From positions 1,478,001 to 1,542,000 of the forward strand of contig NZ_CP017080.1 in NCBI RefSeq assembly GCF_001645685.2: 64,000 bases of DNA, read 5' to 3'. Origin of the DNA: Peribacillus muralis (GTDB taxonomy: Bacteria; Bacillota; Bacilli; Bacillales; DSM-1321). Both the position numbers and the translations under genes were made by a program. Of the stretch, positions 47,752 through 56,934 are shown piece by piece; the first letter of the stretch is position 1; each line of letters starts with the position of its first letter. The notes beneath the pieces were generated by a model, which was not told where the DNA came from, ran no database searches, and saw only the letters and a program-made list of their open reading frames with translations.

Positions 47752-48114
47752 TTATAGGCCATTGAATTGTGTAAGTTCTTCTTTGACTTGTGCGAGGATT
47801 TTTTCGCTTTGTTTAACTAGGGAAGAAGGGAAATCCTCACCTTCGCCATATTCGACTCCATGTGGATAATAGTGTTTCCCCAATAGCGGAACCATTAGTT
47901 TAATAACGGCCCTATGGGCGCCGACATCGCCTTCTGTAGCATAGCCAAGTATTCGCAAGTAAAAAATGCCTTCTTTTAATTCGAATTTACGATCGTAGCT
48001 GACTCTTTCGTAATCCCATTGCTCTGCACGAATTAACCCATATTGGGGCATTAGGTCATCTAATCGGTTTAGGTCAGCTGTGATATTTTCGATTCCAAAG
48101 CTTTCAAATTTCAC
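47752..48114 (-). CDS. YugN-like family protein
   Basis: Soluble protein of 120 residues resembling the YugN family, with MKFESFGIEN at the start and the central YLRILGYATEGDVG. No catalytic motif is apparent. Single minus-strand gene between ctaM and ylbC; GGGAGGTAC lies upstream of the ATG. Function unknown, family assignment by memory only. Confidence 0.6.
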   Translation of the reverse strand: MKFESFGIENITADLNRLDDLMPQYGLIRAEQWDYERVSYDRKFELKEGIFYLRILGYATEGDVGAHRAVIKLMVPLLGKHYYPHGVEYGEGEDFPSSLVKQSEKILAQVKEELTQFNGL

Positions 48115-48436
48115 GAGTAGTACCTCCCATGTTCAGTATTTGAGAATGAAAATGACATACCGGGAAAATATTATGTACAAGAATATATTAAAAATCTCCA
48201 AGTATGTTTATAATATACCATTTTATCCTATATTTAATAATAGTATGAAATGCTGGAAGTTGCAATGAACTTAATTCATCGTATTTTAATCATTCGCAAA
48301 AGTATCACTAGTGAATAAATTTAATGAAGGAACAGCTTATCGTAAATTAGAAAATTATGCTTGAACAATGATATAATCAGGTAAGGTAGGCTTTTGCATT
48401 GGATACATAAAATAGATAGAGAGAGGGTGTGTTCCT
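48115..48436. other. Intergenic region upstream of ylbC
   Basis: About 320 bp, AT-rich. Only a -10-like GATATAAT (48369-48376) is visible; no gene seen. B. subtilis ylbA/ylbB are not present here. Confidence 0.5.
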
Positions 48437-49495
48437 CTGCGCAGATTAGGTAAGGTTTTGGTGTTGATCATTATTTTTTTCGTTATTGGTATTTATCTTA
48501 ATATCGGCAATGAAGATGGAGGGAACCCTCTTTTAGATGGTAACAAGGGTGTTAACCCCAATGAACATTTAAATGAAAAGTCCACTACCTCCGAAAAGGG
48601 AAGAGTGGCTAAAGCAACGGAAGGTCTGGCCGTAACGATCGGGAAAAATGCAGAAGAGATCGAAGCGGAATTCGGTGAGCCTGATCGAATTGATCTGTCG
48701 GCCTACGGATATGAATGGTGGATATATAAGAAGGACTATAGCAATTATATTCAATTAGCCGTTGAAGATGGAAAAGTGGTATCAGCATACGGAATCGGTG
48801 AGAAGGTAAATGTCGCTCCATTTAAAATTGGGCAGTCCCTTGATGCCATCTATTCCAGCTTATATATAGAACCAACTGTTGATATCGAGGTTGACGACAG
48901 CTCCTATCGTTTCGAATTGTCTGAGGAAGACATGAACATGAGGCCGTTGATCAAACTCGGGAACATTCATGTTCAGCTGTACTTGGATAAATTCACAGGG
49001 ACGGTTTCGAGCATCCGGTTTTTGAATGATTCCGTCCTTTTGAAACAGCAGCCATATGAGTTGACCTACCATGGTAAACTTCCGAGTGTTGAGCCTTTAT
49101 CTAAAGAAGACATGGAGAAGGTGGAAGATGGAAATGAACAGCAAATATTCGATATCACGAATATCATGCGCAACAGGTTCGATTTGAAGCCTCTGGAATG
49201 GGAAGGTCCTACGTCGGCAGTGGCTTATCTTCATAGCCGGGAAATGACGGACGCTTCTGAAGGAACGCATGTTTCAGAAGCGAAAGGGGATTTGGAAAAA
49301 CGGCTTGATGCAGGTCATGTCAAATACAAGGCAGCAGGTGAAAATATCGCTGCTCATTATGTGGACGCAGCAGCGGTGATGGAAGGCTGGCTCAATAGCA
49401 AAGGTCATCGTGATACGATGCTGAATGAGGAATTTACAGGACTTGGTGTAGGAGTTTATAACAAGTATTACACCCAGAATTTTATAAAAAAATAA
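48437..49495 (+). CDS. ylbC: CAP-domain protein YlbC
   Basis: Membrane-anchored extracytoplasmic protein: signal anchor (about 1-22), acidic linker, CAP-associated domain (about 60-190) and C-terminal CAP/SCP domain (about 225-350) with the conserved His in TSAVAYLHSREM, GTHVSEAKGD, AGENIAAHY and KGHRDTML. 352 aa if translation begins at CTG 48437, which gives the positive start R-R-L-G-K needed for a membrane anchor and has GAGAGGG 8-9 nt upstream. The first standard start is TTG 48458 (345 aa). Function in Bacillus unknown. Confidence 0.85.
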   Translation: MRRLGKVLVLIIIFFVIGIYLNIGNEDGGNPLLDGNKGVNPNEHLNEKSTTSEKGRVAKATEGLAVTIGKNAEEIEAEFGEPDRIDLSAYGYEWWIYKKDYSNYIQLAVEDGKVVSAYGIGEKVNVAPFKIGQSLDAIYSSLYIEPTVDIEVDDSSYRFELSEEDMNMRPLIKLGNIHVQLYLDKFTGTVSSIRFLNDSVLLKQQPYELTYHGKLPSVEPLSKEDMEKVEDGNEQQIFDITNIMRNRFDLKPLEWEGPTSAVAYLHSREMTDASEGTHVSEAKGDLEKRLDAGHVKYKAAGENIAAHYVDAAAVMEGWLNSKGHRDTMLNEEFTGLGVGVYNKYYTQNFIKK

Positions 49496-49498
49496 CAA

Positions 49499-49524
49499 AA
49501 CGGATCCGATGTGGGTCCGTTTTT
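49499..49524 (+). terminator. Terminator of ylbC
   Basis: Stem ACGGATCC / GGGTCCGT (one G-U pair), 5-nt loop, five T residues. Confidence 0.75.
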
Positions 49525-49529
49525 GATTT

Positions 49530-49986
49530 CCATGATGAAAAAATTCCCTGTGGATACAGCGCATTGTTCCCTATCATCACGGTGGACCTTGCCCTCGATG
49601 ATGATTGTTTTCCTTCCCCTATGGATTAACTCGCACGTGCATGTCTATAAATCGCCAATGGCCGCTTTAACATATCTGAATTCAATATCCTGAGTCACTG
49701 TTACATAGTCTTTTGGAATGGTCGAGCCTGCAAGCGTGCCCATCGCGGAATCCAGCAAGGTGGCCATCATCCCGCCATCGGTGATGTTCCGTTCATTACG
49801 TACAAGAGGCGTGTTGGGCAAGGTCATCGTAAGTTTCGTACCCTCGTCGCTTACATTCTTATTTAACTGAAACAGGCTGGAAATATTGGAATATTTACGT
49901 TTCCGACTTCTTGATTTTAGTTCTGAGAATAGGATAGACTTTGCCAGCTTTTGAAATTCATTGACCAAATCACTTGAATCTTACAT
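49530..49986 (-). pseudogene. PaaI-family hotdog thioesterase, broken by two nonsense codons
   Basis: The body TDGGMMATLLDSAMGTLAG is the PaaI-type hotdog motif (acyl-CoA thioesterase). A perfect site GGAGGAGGGG (minus strand, 49992-50001) precedes an ATG at 49986, but the next codon is TAA (49983-49981). The same frame is then open through D-S-S-D-L-V-N-E-F. A second stop, TAG (49647-49645), interrupts the domain after YVKAAIGDL; the frame beyond it continues with family-like sequence, C-E-L-I-H-R-G-R-K-T and E-G-K-V-H-R-D-D, to about 49530. The normal stop is not found. A 107-aa remnant from 49968 could be made, but it lacks the end of the fold. Confidence 0.8.
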
Positions 49987-50100
49987 GAAATCCCCTCCTC
50001 CATTCCCTAATATTATACGTAAAGGAAATGAAGGGATGCACTTTTCATATCAGTGGTGCATATGGTGGAATAGGCAATGTCTATGTGTGAGGTGAGAGTA

Positions 50101-50529
50101 ATGGCAAAAAAAAAGCGCCCCTCCGTTGATGGATTCAGGAAGTTCGTCAAGGAGCATCCTTATTTAGTGAACGAGGTGAGAAACAAGCAAGCAACATGGC
50201 AGGAACTTTTTGAGGAATGGTATTTACTCGGTGAAGATCATCCACGCTGGCAGGCTGAAGGCAGCATGAATGAAACTGTTGTGAATGCAAAATCTCCATC
50301 ACCCCCGGTGGAAAAGGAAGAAAGTACGGAGTTGATTGGTACGATTATGAGTGCAGTCAAAAATATGGATATGGGGCAGATTCAACAGTATATTGTGAAT
50401 GCCAACCAGGCCATCGGGGCCATCCAAGGAGTTCTATCTGCTTTTCAGGGGAACAAGTCAGGTGAATCGACTCCTCCCTCGAAAGAAAAAGAGCAGAGAT
50501 CCAACCCTTTTTTATTCACCAAAGATTAA
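50101..50529 (+). CDS. ylbD: YlbD family protein (putative coat protein)
   Basis: Protein of 142 residues: basic N terminus (MAKKKRPSVDGFRKFVKEHP), conserved WQELFEEWYLLGEDHPRW, then a low-complexity linker and a hydrophobic helical segment MDMGQIQQYIVNANQAIG (in part). YlbD has been listed among B. subtilis spore coat proteins. ATG 50101 with GAGGTGAG upstream; ylbE follows closely. Confidence 0.85.
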   Translation: MAKKKRPSVDGFRKFVKEHPYLVNEVRNKQATWQELFEEWYLLGEDHPRWQAEGSMNETVVNAKSPSPPVEKEESTELIGTIMSAVKNMDMGQIQQYIVNANQAIGAIQGVLSAFQGNKSGESTPPSKEKEQRSNPFLFTKD

Positions 50530-50541
50530 GGAGGACCCTTC

Positions 50542-50784
50542 ATGCGTCAGAATATATATGAATTCATCCAAACGAATGAAGATATGCGGAATTACTTGAG
50601 AGTTCAACCTGCATGGTACAAAAGGTTAATGCGTAATCCACATGAAGTGGATGTATTTGAAACCGAGGCTAAATATTATTTTGAGAAATCGATTCCCCAT
50701 CGTGTTTCTAAATTTTCGGAAAGTGTTCAAGTTGCCTCGATGATGCTTCATATGTTTCAAGCCATGAACGCTCCAGGTGAATGA
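50542..50784 (+). CDS. ylbE: YlbE-like protein
   Basis: Protein of 80 residues, YlbE family (MRQNIYEFIQTNEDMRNYLR start, AWYKRLMRNP). RBS AAGGAGG 8 nt before ATG, 12 bp after ylbD, so a two-gene unit. Function unknown. Confidence 0.85.
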   Translation: MRQNIYEFIQTNEDMRNYLRVQPAWYKRLMRNPHEVDVFETEAKYYFEKSIPHRVSKFSESVQVASMMLHMFQAMNAPGE

Positions 50785-50844
50785 AGAAAAAAAGAGTAAA
50801 TTACTCCTTTTGGCTAACAATAAAGGCAAAAGGGGGACGATGGT

Positions 50845-51270
50845 ATGAGGAAATTGATTTTGGGTCTAGCAGTGTTGATGGCAGTGGCGGGTTGTGGCAA
50901 GAAAATACCCGAACCTGAAAATTCAAAAGTGGCTATACAAGATGTATCTACCCTTAAAGCTGCCACCACTGTATCAAGCGTTCGAAATTCAGATGAGGAT
51001 TTTAGGGTGAAAACGTTTGTGAAGGGTAACTCGGTATACGTAGAGTGTTACTTGAAAAACTATAGTTTTTCAAACGTGAATTCAGGAAACATGGCAACGG
51101 TGACTGTCTTCATTGATAACCATAAAAAAGCCGATATGAAAACAGCAGCATTTATTGTAAAGGATGTTCCGAATGGCATGCATAAAATAAAGCTGGAGAT
51201 ATTGAATGGTTCTGGGAAGAAAACCGGCTTGCAAAAAGAGTTCGATGTACATATCACTTCTTCGATATAA
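50845..51270 (+). CDS. Small lipoprotein, unknown
   Basis: Lipoprotein of 141 residues with lipobox AVAGC (Cys at 17) and a predicted beta-rich domain; segments VYVECYLKNYSF and DVPNGMHKIKLEILN suggest an immunoglobulin-like fold. GGGGGACG upstream of ATG. No family recognised. Between ylbE and ylbF, where B. subtilis has no such gene. Confidence 0.7.
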   Translation: MRKLILGLAVLMAVAGCGKKIPEPENSKVAIQDVSTLKAATTVSSVRNSDEDFRVKTFVKGNSVYVECYLKNYSFSNVNSGNMATVTVFIDNHKKADMKTAAFIVKDVPNGMHKIKLEILNGSGKKTGLQKEFDVHITSSI

Positions 51271-51330
51271 TTAAACCATTAGCATCTGAAAGGGACTAAT
51301 GGTAAAATGAAGGTGGAGGTGAGCTTGTTA

Positions 51331-51780
51331 ATGCTTGCTACTATGGAAATCATCGACATTTTGCACCAGGCTGATGGATTGGCTGAAATGATCCTTCATT
51401 CTGAAATAGGAGAAGAATATCTCCTTAGTTTATATAAATTACAGAGCGACAAAGAGGCACAGCAAAAAATATCGAAGTTCACTTCATTAAAGGATCTATT
51501 TGAAGATGTTCAAAGGTTCGGTAAGTATCACCCGGATTATAAACGCATCAATTTAGAAACGAGAGAAGCTAAACGAGATATGGATATGCACGATTCCGTT
51601 GCTAATTTCAAGAGGGCTGAGACCGAGCTGCAATCGGTTCTTGATGAAATAAGCGGAAGGATAGGGAGTGCTGTATCGGAACAGGTCAAAACTCCGGCAG
51701 GCAATCCGTTTTTTGTATCTTCGGGTGGGTGTTCTACCGGAAGCTGTGGCACTGGCGGAAGCTGCGGTTGCTCTGCCTAA
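51331..51780 (+). CDS. ylbF: YlbF (RicF), RNA maturation/sporulation regulator
   Basis: One of the three proteins of the RicAFT (YmcA-YlbF-YaaT) complex, which binds [4Fe-4S] clusters and controls RNase Y-dependent mRNA processing, competence and sporulation. Helical domain with QRFGKYHPDYKRIN (about 62-75) and FKRAETELQSVLDEISGR (given in part), and a Gly/Cys tail GGCSTGSCGTGGSCGC. ATG 51331 gives MLATMEIIDI as in B. subtilis, with GGAGGTGAG upstream; 149 aa. Confidence 0.92.
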   Translation: MLATMEIIDILHQADGLAEMILHSEIGEEYLLSLYKLQSDKEAQQKISKFTSLKDLFEDVQRFGKYHPDYKRINLETREAKRDMDMHDSVANFKRAETELQSVLDEISGRIGSAVSEQVKTPAGNPFFVSSGGCSTGSCGTGGSCGCSA

Positions 51781-51894
51781 ATAGTGAAGTTTGCTGTCCG
51801 GCGACGGCGGCAGCAGCGTAATAAAGCCATCGAAATTCGTTAGTTCATCCGAAGCTCGGTGGCTTTTACGTGTCCGAAATGTTTTCAAAAGCGG

Positions 51895-52218
51895 TCAACT
51901 GCGAAAAAGGATACAATCCGGACAAAGGTTTCCACAGCAAAACATCTTTTTCTGCGGAACGTAAAAACGATGGCGGAATACATATAGGCTTTCTTCCTGT
52001 CTTACGAAAATCGTTTCACAATGGAGCTGCTTGCCGCGCATCGAATGGCTTGCAGCTTTTTTTATGATGAAAGAAAGCAACTGCTCGTCGTTATCCGGAG
52101 AGTGGTAATGGATATATATAAAGGGGATGCCGGAAAATTTCTTTACTGAAGCTTGATTAATTTCTTCATTGGAAAGTAACTGATTGATAAATTGATGCCA
52201 AATTTGTTCTAAATCCAT
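51895..52218 (-). CDS. Hypothetical protein between ylbF and ylbG
   Basis: Soluble protein of 107 residues; the C-terminal part has FCCGNLCPDCILF, a Cys cluster that may bind metal. ATG 52218 has GGAGATG 6 nt upstream; an earlier in-frame ATG at 52251 lacks a site. Family not recognised; opposite in orientation to the ylbF and ylbG genes. Confidence 0.6.
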   Translation of the reverse strand: MDLEQIWHQFINQLLSNEEINQASVKKFSGIPFIYIHYHSPDNDEQLLSFIIKKAASHSMRGKQLHCETIFVRQEESLYVFRHRFYVPQKKMFCCGNLCPDCILFRS

Positions 52219-52352
52219 CGTTTCATCTCCATTTCCAATAGGTATATTCATAATAGTGAGAGAATTTCGTTTATAATCTTTTTTCTTGGTTGAAAGTAAA
52301 GTTTCTGCTATGCTACACTTAGTTAAAACCTTTACAAAAGGGAGTTATTGAT

Positions 52353-52628
52353 ATGCTTGGAGCGAGACAAGGAATCATCGTCTATTTACATACATTAAAG
52401 CAAGCCAAAATGCTTAGGAAATTTGGAAATATCCATTATGTTTCGAAAAAATTGAAATATGTGGTCCTTTATACGAATATGAACGAAGTGGAACCGCTTG
52501 TGGAAAAGCTGAATAACTATTCGTTCGTAAAAAAAGTCGACCTTTCTTATAAGCCCTTTCTGAAGATGGAATTCGAAAACTCCAAACCGGATAAGGCGAA
52601 GGAATACGATTATAAGATGGGAATCTGA
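52353..52628 (+). CDS. ylbG: YlbG (UPF0298)
   Basis: Protein of 91 residues, UPF0298/DUF2129 family: R-Q-G-I-I-V-Y-L-H start, then [13 protein letters not shown] and [21 protein letters not shown] upstream of ATG. Function unknown; conserved next to rsmD in Bacilli. Confidence 0.9.
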   Translation: MLGARQGIIVYLHTLKQAKMLRKFGNIHYVSKKLKYVVLYTNMNEVEPLVEKLNNYSFVKKVDLSYKPFLKMEFENSKPDKAKEYDYKMGI

Positions 52629-52660
52629 AAAAAACTGACTCAGCAAGAGTCAGTTTTTTT
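52627..52660. terminator. Bidirectional terminator after ylbG
   Basis: Stem AAAAACTGACTC / GAGTCAGTTTTT, 5-nt loop. Confidence 0.9.
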
Positions 52661-53048
52661 AGCCCAATGGCGGAAGGTACCTATTCATTCGCAAAATGCC
52701 GATTAAGTGTTGGTAGTAAAGTTCGGTTTCTGCAAAAAGCACAGAGGGTTTCACATCGATTTCAATGATGGGCTTATCCAGTTCTTCAGCCAGGTTTTCA
52801 AAAGTCTCATAGCGTTTATTTTTGGTTATATGAGGGTTAGGTATACCTTCACGGCAAATATAAAGCGGCTGGAACTTACCTGGATCCGTAGGCTGCATGA
52901 CGATGGCTATGGAGGTTACCTTTTTATCGTTTATGGTAGTATGCAGGGCCAATAGCCTGATGACACGATGTTTCTGGTTACGACCTACCTCAAGCAGTTC
53001 ATATATATCAGAAAGTCCTTGTCCGAGTTCAATAAAACGTTGAATCAA
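52659..53048 (-). CDS. Conserved hypothetical protein upstream of rsmD
   Basis: Soluble protein of 129 residues (LSDIYELLEVGRNQKHRV, TINDKKVTSIAIVMQPT). I have seen similar Bacillus proteins labelled methylthioribose kinase without basis; no kinase motif is present here. TTG 53048 with AGGAGAGG upstream. Function unknown. Confidence 0.7.
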   Translation of the reverse strand: MIQRFIELGQGLSDIYELLEVGRNQKHRVIRLLALHTTINDKKVTSIAIVMQPTDPGKFQPLYICREGIPNPHITKNKRYETFENLAEELDKPIIEIDVKPSVLFAETELYYQHLIGILRMNRYLPPLG

Positions 53049-53158
53049 TTAAACCTCTCCTAACTAACTTATTATTCATTACTTTATCATTTTCCCTCAT
53101 AAAAGAGAAGGACAACTTCATGTTTGTATCATGACAAAGCTTCACGGGTTTATGTGGT

Positions 53159-53191
53159 AAAAAAAAAAGCCCTGCAAAATATTTGCAGGGT
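53159..53191 (-). terminator. Orphan minus-strand terminator-like hairpin
   Basis: On the minus strand CCCTGCAAAT / ATTTGCAGGG is followed by about ten T residues. No minus-strand gene is seen between it and rsmD. Confidence 0.5.
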
Positions 53192-53252
53192 CCTTCTATG
53201 TCTAACTATGGACCAGAAGGCAAAGGGAGAGGAGAAACCGGAGGAAGAACTT

Positions 53253-53372
53253 ATGGGGAAACGTAAGCCTTCTCCGCGGTTGGCAACAACACCTAAAAAG
53301 GAATGTTGTTATTCTTATTATGACCAAAAAACGTTAACTTATTCAAAACGTATAATATTTGAAGGAAAATGA
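53253..53372 (+). CDS. Possible 39-residue peptide upstream of rsmD
   Basis: Start MGKRKPSPRLATTPKKE followed by a CC pair and YSYYDQ; basic, soluble. GGAGG lies 8 nt before ATG 53253. The frame is open from further upstream. No family recognised; low confidence that it is expressed. Confidence 0.35.
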   Translation: MGKRKPSPRLATTPKKECCYSYYDQKTLTYSKRIIFEGK

Positions 53373-53510
53373 TTGTCTTTCTTCCTTCGTAGAAAACATG
53401 AGCGGATTCCGGACTCATACTGAAGGAATTGCATTAAATATTGGCTTGCTTTTTCTAATATGTTAGGATAGGAAAGTAACAGAAATTTGTCAAAAAATGT
53501 GGTGAGAATG

Positions 53511-54086
53511 ATGAGGGTCGTTTCCGGAACTTGCAAAGGAAGACCACTTAAGGCTGTACCGGGTACAGGAACCCGGCCGACTACGGATAAAGTGAAGGAA
53601 TCCATTTTTAATATGATTGGACCTTATTTCGAAGGGGGATTAGTCCTCGATTTATTTGCTGGCAGCGGCGGCCTTGGAATTGAAGCGTTAAGCAGGGGCA
53701 TGGATAAAGCCATATTCGTCGATCGGGATTACAAAGCAAATCAAACGGTTAAGACCAATTTGGAACTATGTAAGTTTTCAGACCGTGCAGAAGTTTATAA
53801 AAATGATTCTGAGCGTGCCTTGAAAGCTTTGGTCAAGAGGGAAATGGCGTTTGAGTTAATTTTTCTTGATCCGCCGTATAAGAAACAAAAGCTAATGGAA
53901 ATTGTTGAAGAAATACATAAACACCGATTACTGAGTGATAATGGATATATTGTTTGTGAACATGGCCATGATGTTACATTGCCGGAAAGTGTTGGAAGCT
54001 TTACGGTTAGGCGAAAAGAAGTTTATGGCGTCATCGCTGTTACGATTTATCAATGGGGAAATGTACACGAACAGGGGGAACTATGA
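53511..54086 (+). CDS. rsmD: 16S rRNA (guanine966-N2)-methyltransferase
   Basis: SAM-dependent methyltransferase acting on assembled 30S. Motif I VLDLFAGSGGLGIEALSRG at about 45-63 (SAM binding) and the catalytic motif LDPPY at about 121-125. 191 aa; MRVVSGTCKGRPLKAV is the family start and is preceded by GGTGAGA. The next gene, coaD, follows its TGA directly. Confidence 0.95.
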   Translation: MRVVSGTCKGRPLKAVPGTGTRPTTDKVKESIFNMIGPYFEGGLVLDLFAGSGGLGIEALSRGMDKAIFVDRDYKANQTVKTNLELCKFSDRAEVYKNDSERALKALVKREMAFELIFLDPPYKKQKLMEIVEEIHKHRLLSDNGYIVCEHGHDVTLPESVGSFTVRRKEVYGVIAVTIYQWGNVHEQGEL

Positions 54087-54578
<492 letters not shown>

Positions 54579-54579
54579 A

Positions 54580-54614
54580 AAAAAGAGCATTGCCACCGCG
54601 CAATGCTTTTTTTT
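54580..54614. terminator. Bidirectional terminator coaD/ylbJ
   Basis: Stem AAAAGAGCATTGC / GCAATGCTTTTTT-like pairs with a short loop. Confidence 0.88.
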
Positions 54615-54623
54615 CTATTTATG

Positions 54624-55841
54624 TTATGGAAGTCCTTTGAATATCCTTTTCGTGAATATGATGATGTAAAGGATGAGAAACATGAGGGTGAGGAGCGGGC
54701 CGAAATCAATCATATATTGATAAAGTGAGCCTGCCTGTTCGCCTGTGCCGCTGACTGGAAAAGCTTGTACCGTGCTGCCGCTTCCCTTATTGCCTTTATA
54801 GAATGGTACCCAAAGCAAAACGGTGATCATCGATGCCAGAAAGCCATGCGCAATCCTTGCGAAGAAAAACGGCAAGAAACGTATGTCAGTTGATGCTATT
54901 ATACTCGCAACCTGTGCCTGGATGCTGAATCCGTTGAAAGCAAGAATGAAGCTGGTCATCACTGTTTGCTGGAAAAGACTCGCATTTTCCACGGCACTGG
55001 TCAATTTTGAACCAAGCGTCATTTCAAACATTCCCGAAATGAACGGGAGACTTAGGGAATCCGGGAAATTGTAAATATGTAAAACCCCTCCGACCCACGA
55101 TGCGAGCAATCCGGTAATGTTCATATGAAATAAAAGCTTGTTGACTACTGAAAAGAGAATGATGAATCCCCCGATCATTAATAAGGTTTGAATGGAAGAT
55201 AGTACTGCATCTCCAAGCAAACTGCCAAAGGGTCTTGTTTCCTTTATCCGGGTTCGGTGCATCTGGCTAAAGGCTTGTCTAATGGAAGGGAGCTTGGGCA
55301 TGGCTTTAGTATGGGATTTTTCCTCTTTCCGCCGGTAAAAACGCATGATGATGCCTACACAAAAATTTCCTAGGTAGTGGGATAGTGCAAGGATGATCCC
55401 TAAATGAGGATTATGGAAAAAGCCAACGGCAACGGCAACGAACAGAAACAACGGATTGGATGAATTAGTGAAACAAACGAGTCTTTCAGCTTCAATGCGG
55501 GTCAATTGTCCCTCCTGGCGAAGCCTTACAGTGAATTTTGCACCAGCAGGGAACCCTGAGGCAAGTCCCATTGCCCAGACGAACCCGCCCACTCCGGGTA
55601 CACGGAATAACGGGCGCATGAATGGTTCGAGCAAGACTCCGATAAACTTTACTACCCCAAAACTGATCAATAACTCCGAGAAAATCAAGAATGGCAGAAG
55701 TGAAGGGAAAACGATTTTCCACCACATATTCAGCCCGCCTGTGGAAGCTTCAAAGGATTCTTGGGGGAAGATGATCAAGCCGACTGCCATCATCGTGACG
55801 GAGGTAGCCAGCAGTATTGTTTTCGATTTTGATTTAAGCAA
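54624..55841 (-). CDS. ylbJ: Sporulation integral membrane protein YlbJ
   Basis: Polytopic protein (405 aa, about eight to ten helices) of the nucleoside-recognition/gate fold; in B. subtilis YlbJ is made under sigma-E and is needed for heat-resistant spores. Motifs FPSLLPFLIFSELLI, LASGFPAGAKFTVRLR and FTNSSNPLFLF are typical. TTG 55841 with AGGAGG 7 nt upstream. Confidence 0.92.
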   Translation of the reverse strand: MLKSKSKTILLATSVTMMAVGLIIFPQESFEASTGGLNMWWKIVFPSLLPFLIFSELLISFGVVKFIGVLLEPFMRPLFRVPGVGGFVWAMGLASGFPAGAKFTVRLRQEGQLTRIEAERLVCFTNSSNPLFLFVAVAVGFFHNPHLGIILALSHYLGNFCVGIIMRFYRRKEEKSHTKAMPKLPSIRQAFSQMHRTRIKETRPFGSLLGDAVLSSIQTLLMIGGFIILFSVVNKLLFHMNITGLLASWVGGVLHIYNFPDSLSLPFISGMFEMTLGSKLTSAVENASLFQQTVMTSFILAFNGFSIQAQVASIIASTDIRFLPFFFARIAHGFLASMITVLLWVPFYKGNKGSGSTVQAFPVSGTGEQAGSLYQYMIDFGPLLTLMFLILYIIIFTKRIFKGLP

Positions 55842-56136
55842 AATTCAGCCTCCTTTTGAAGGTTACTAAATAAGGGCAGTCCGTTTCGTATATAATAAAA
55901 TATGAACTTTCTTTTCTCGAAATGAAGGGTGTAGAAGTAAGTGAACCATATGCACATGTCCATATGGGCAAAATTGTTCAATGTAGATCCTGACCCCTTT
56001 AAAACACACGGTACATACATTTCCCCGTCAAGCTTGTTTCACTGTCAATATAAATAATATGCTTCTATAAATCCGTTTAAGACCATAACTTTGAATGAGT
56101 TGTATTTTCAATATTTTTCAACAGGGGGGATTATCT

Positions 56137-56934
56137 TTGTCGGAACCGAAGGTCGGGCTTGCTCTTGGATCGGGAGGAGCAAGGGGGTTTGCGCATATTG
56201 GAGTGATAAAGGTGTTACAGCAAGAAGGTATTCCAATCGACATGATTGCCGGCAGCAGCATGGGGGCGATGGTAGCGGCCTTTTATGGAGCCGGTTCGGA
56301 TATTGAACGGCTGTATAAGCTGTCTCGTGCATTTAAAAGGAAGTACTATTTGGATTTTACCATTCCTAAAATGGGCTTCATTTCCGGTAAACGCACTAAG
56401 GAATTGATCAGGGTATTTACATATGGAAAGAATTTCGAAGAACTGGATATTCCTGTGGCTGTAGTCGCCACTGATATAAAAACGGGTGATAAGGTCATTT
56501 TTCAGGAAGGTCCCATCGCTCCTGCAGTCAGGGCAAGCATTTCGATTCCTGGGATATTCATACCCGAAAAAATAGGCAAACGCCTGCTTGTTGATGGCGG
56601 GGTCGTTGATAGGGTTCCTGTTTCTGTCGTGAAGGAGATGGGGGCAGATATCATAATCGGAGTGGATGTCGCTCATGTAAAACAGGATATGGAGATAAAC
56701 TCCATCTATGATGTTATTATGCAAAGCCTCGATATCCTGCAAATGGAGCTTGTGAAAAGCAGGGAGTTTGCTTCAGACATCATGATACGTCCAAGGGTGG
56801 AGAAATACAGCTCTAAATCATTTACAAACGTACAGGAAATAATTAGTATTGGAGAAGAAGCGGCAAGAGGGAAAATCGATCAAATAAAACAAAGCATTGC
56901 TACTTGGAAGGAGTCTTTTGAAGATGAACCGTAA
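56137..56934 (+). CDS. ylbK: Patatin-like phospholipase YlbK
   Basis: Serine acyl hydrolase (265 aa). Oxyanion loop GSGGARGFAHIG at about 9-20, nucleophile Ser in GSSMGAM (about 40), catalytic Asp in DGGVVDRVP (about 153). TTG 56137 after AGGGGGG is preferred; upstream ATG 56095 lacks a site. Overlaps ylbL by 11 bp, so the two are coupled. Confidence 0.92.
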   Translation: MSEPKVGLALGSGGARGFAHIGVIKVLQQEGIPIDMIAGSSMGAMVAAFYGAGSDIERLYKLSRAFKRKYYLDFTIPKMGFISGKRTKELIRVFTYGKNFEELDIPVAVVATDIKTGDKVIFQEGPIAPAVRASISIPGIFIPEKIGKRLLVDGGVVDRVPVSVVKEMGADIIIGVDVAHVKQDMEINSIYDVIMQSLDILQMELVKSREFASDIMIRPRVEKYSSKSFTNVQEIISIGEEAARGKIDQIKQSIATWKESFEDEP

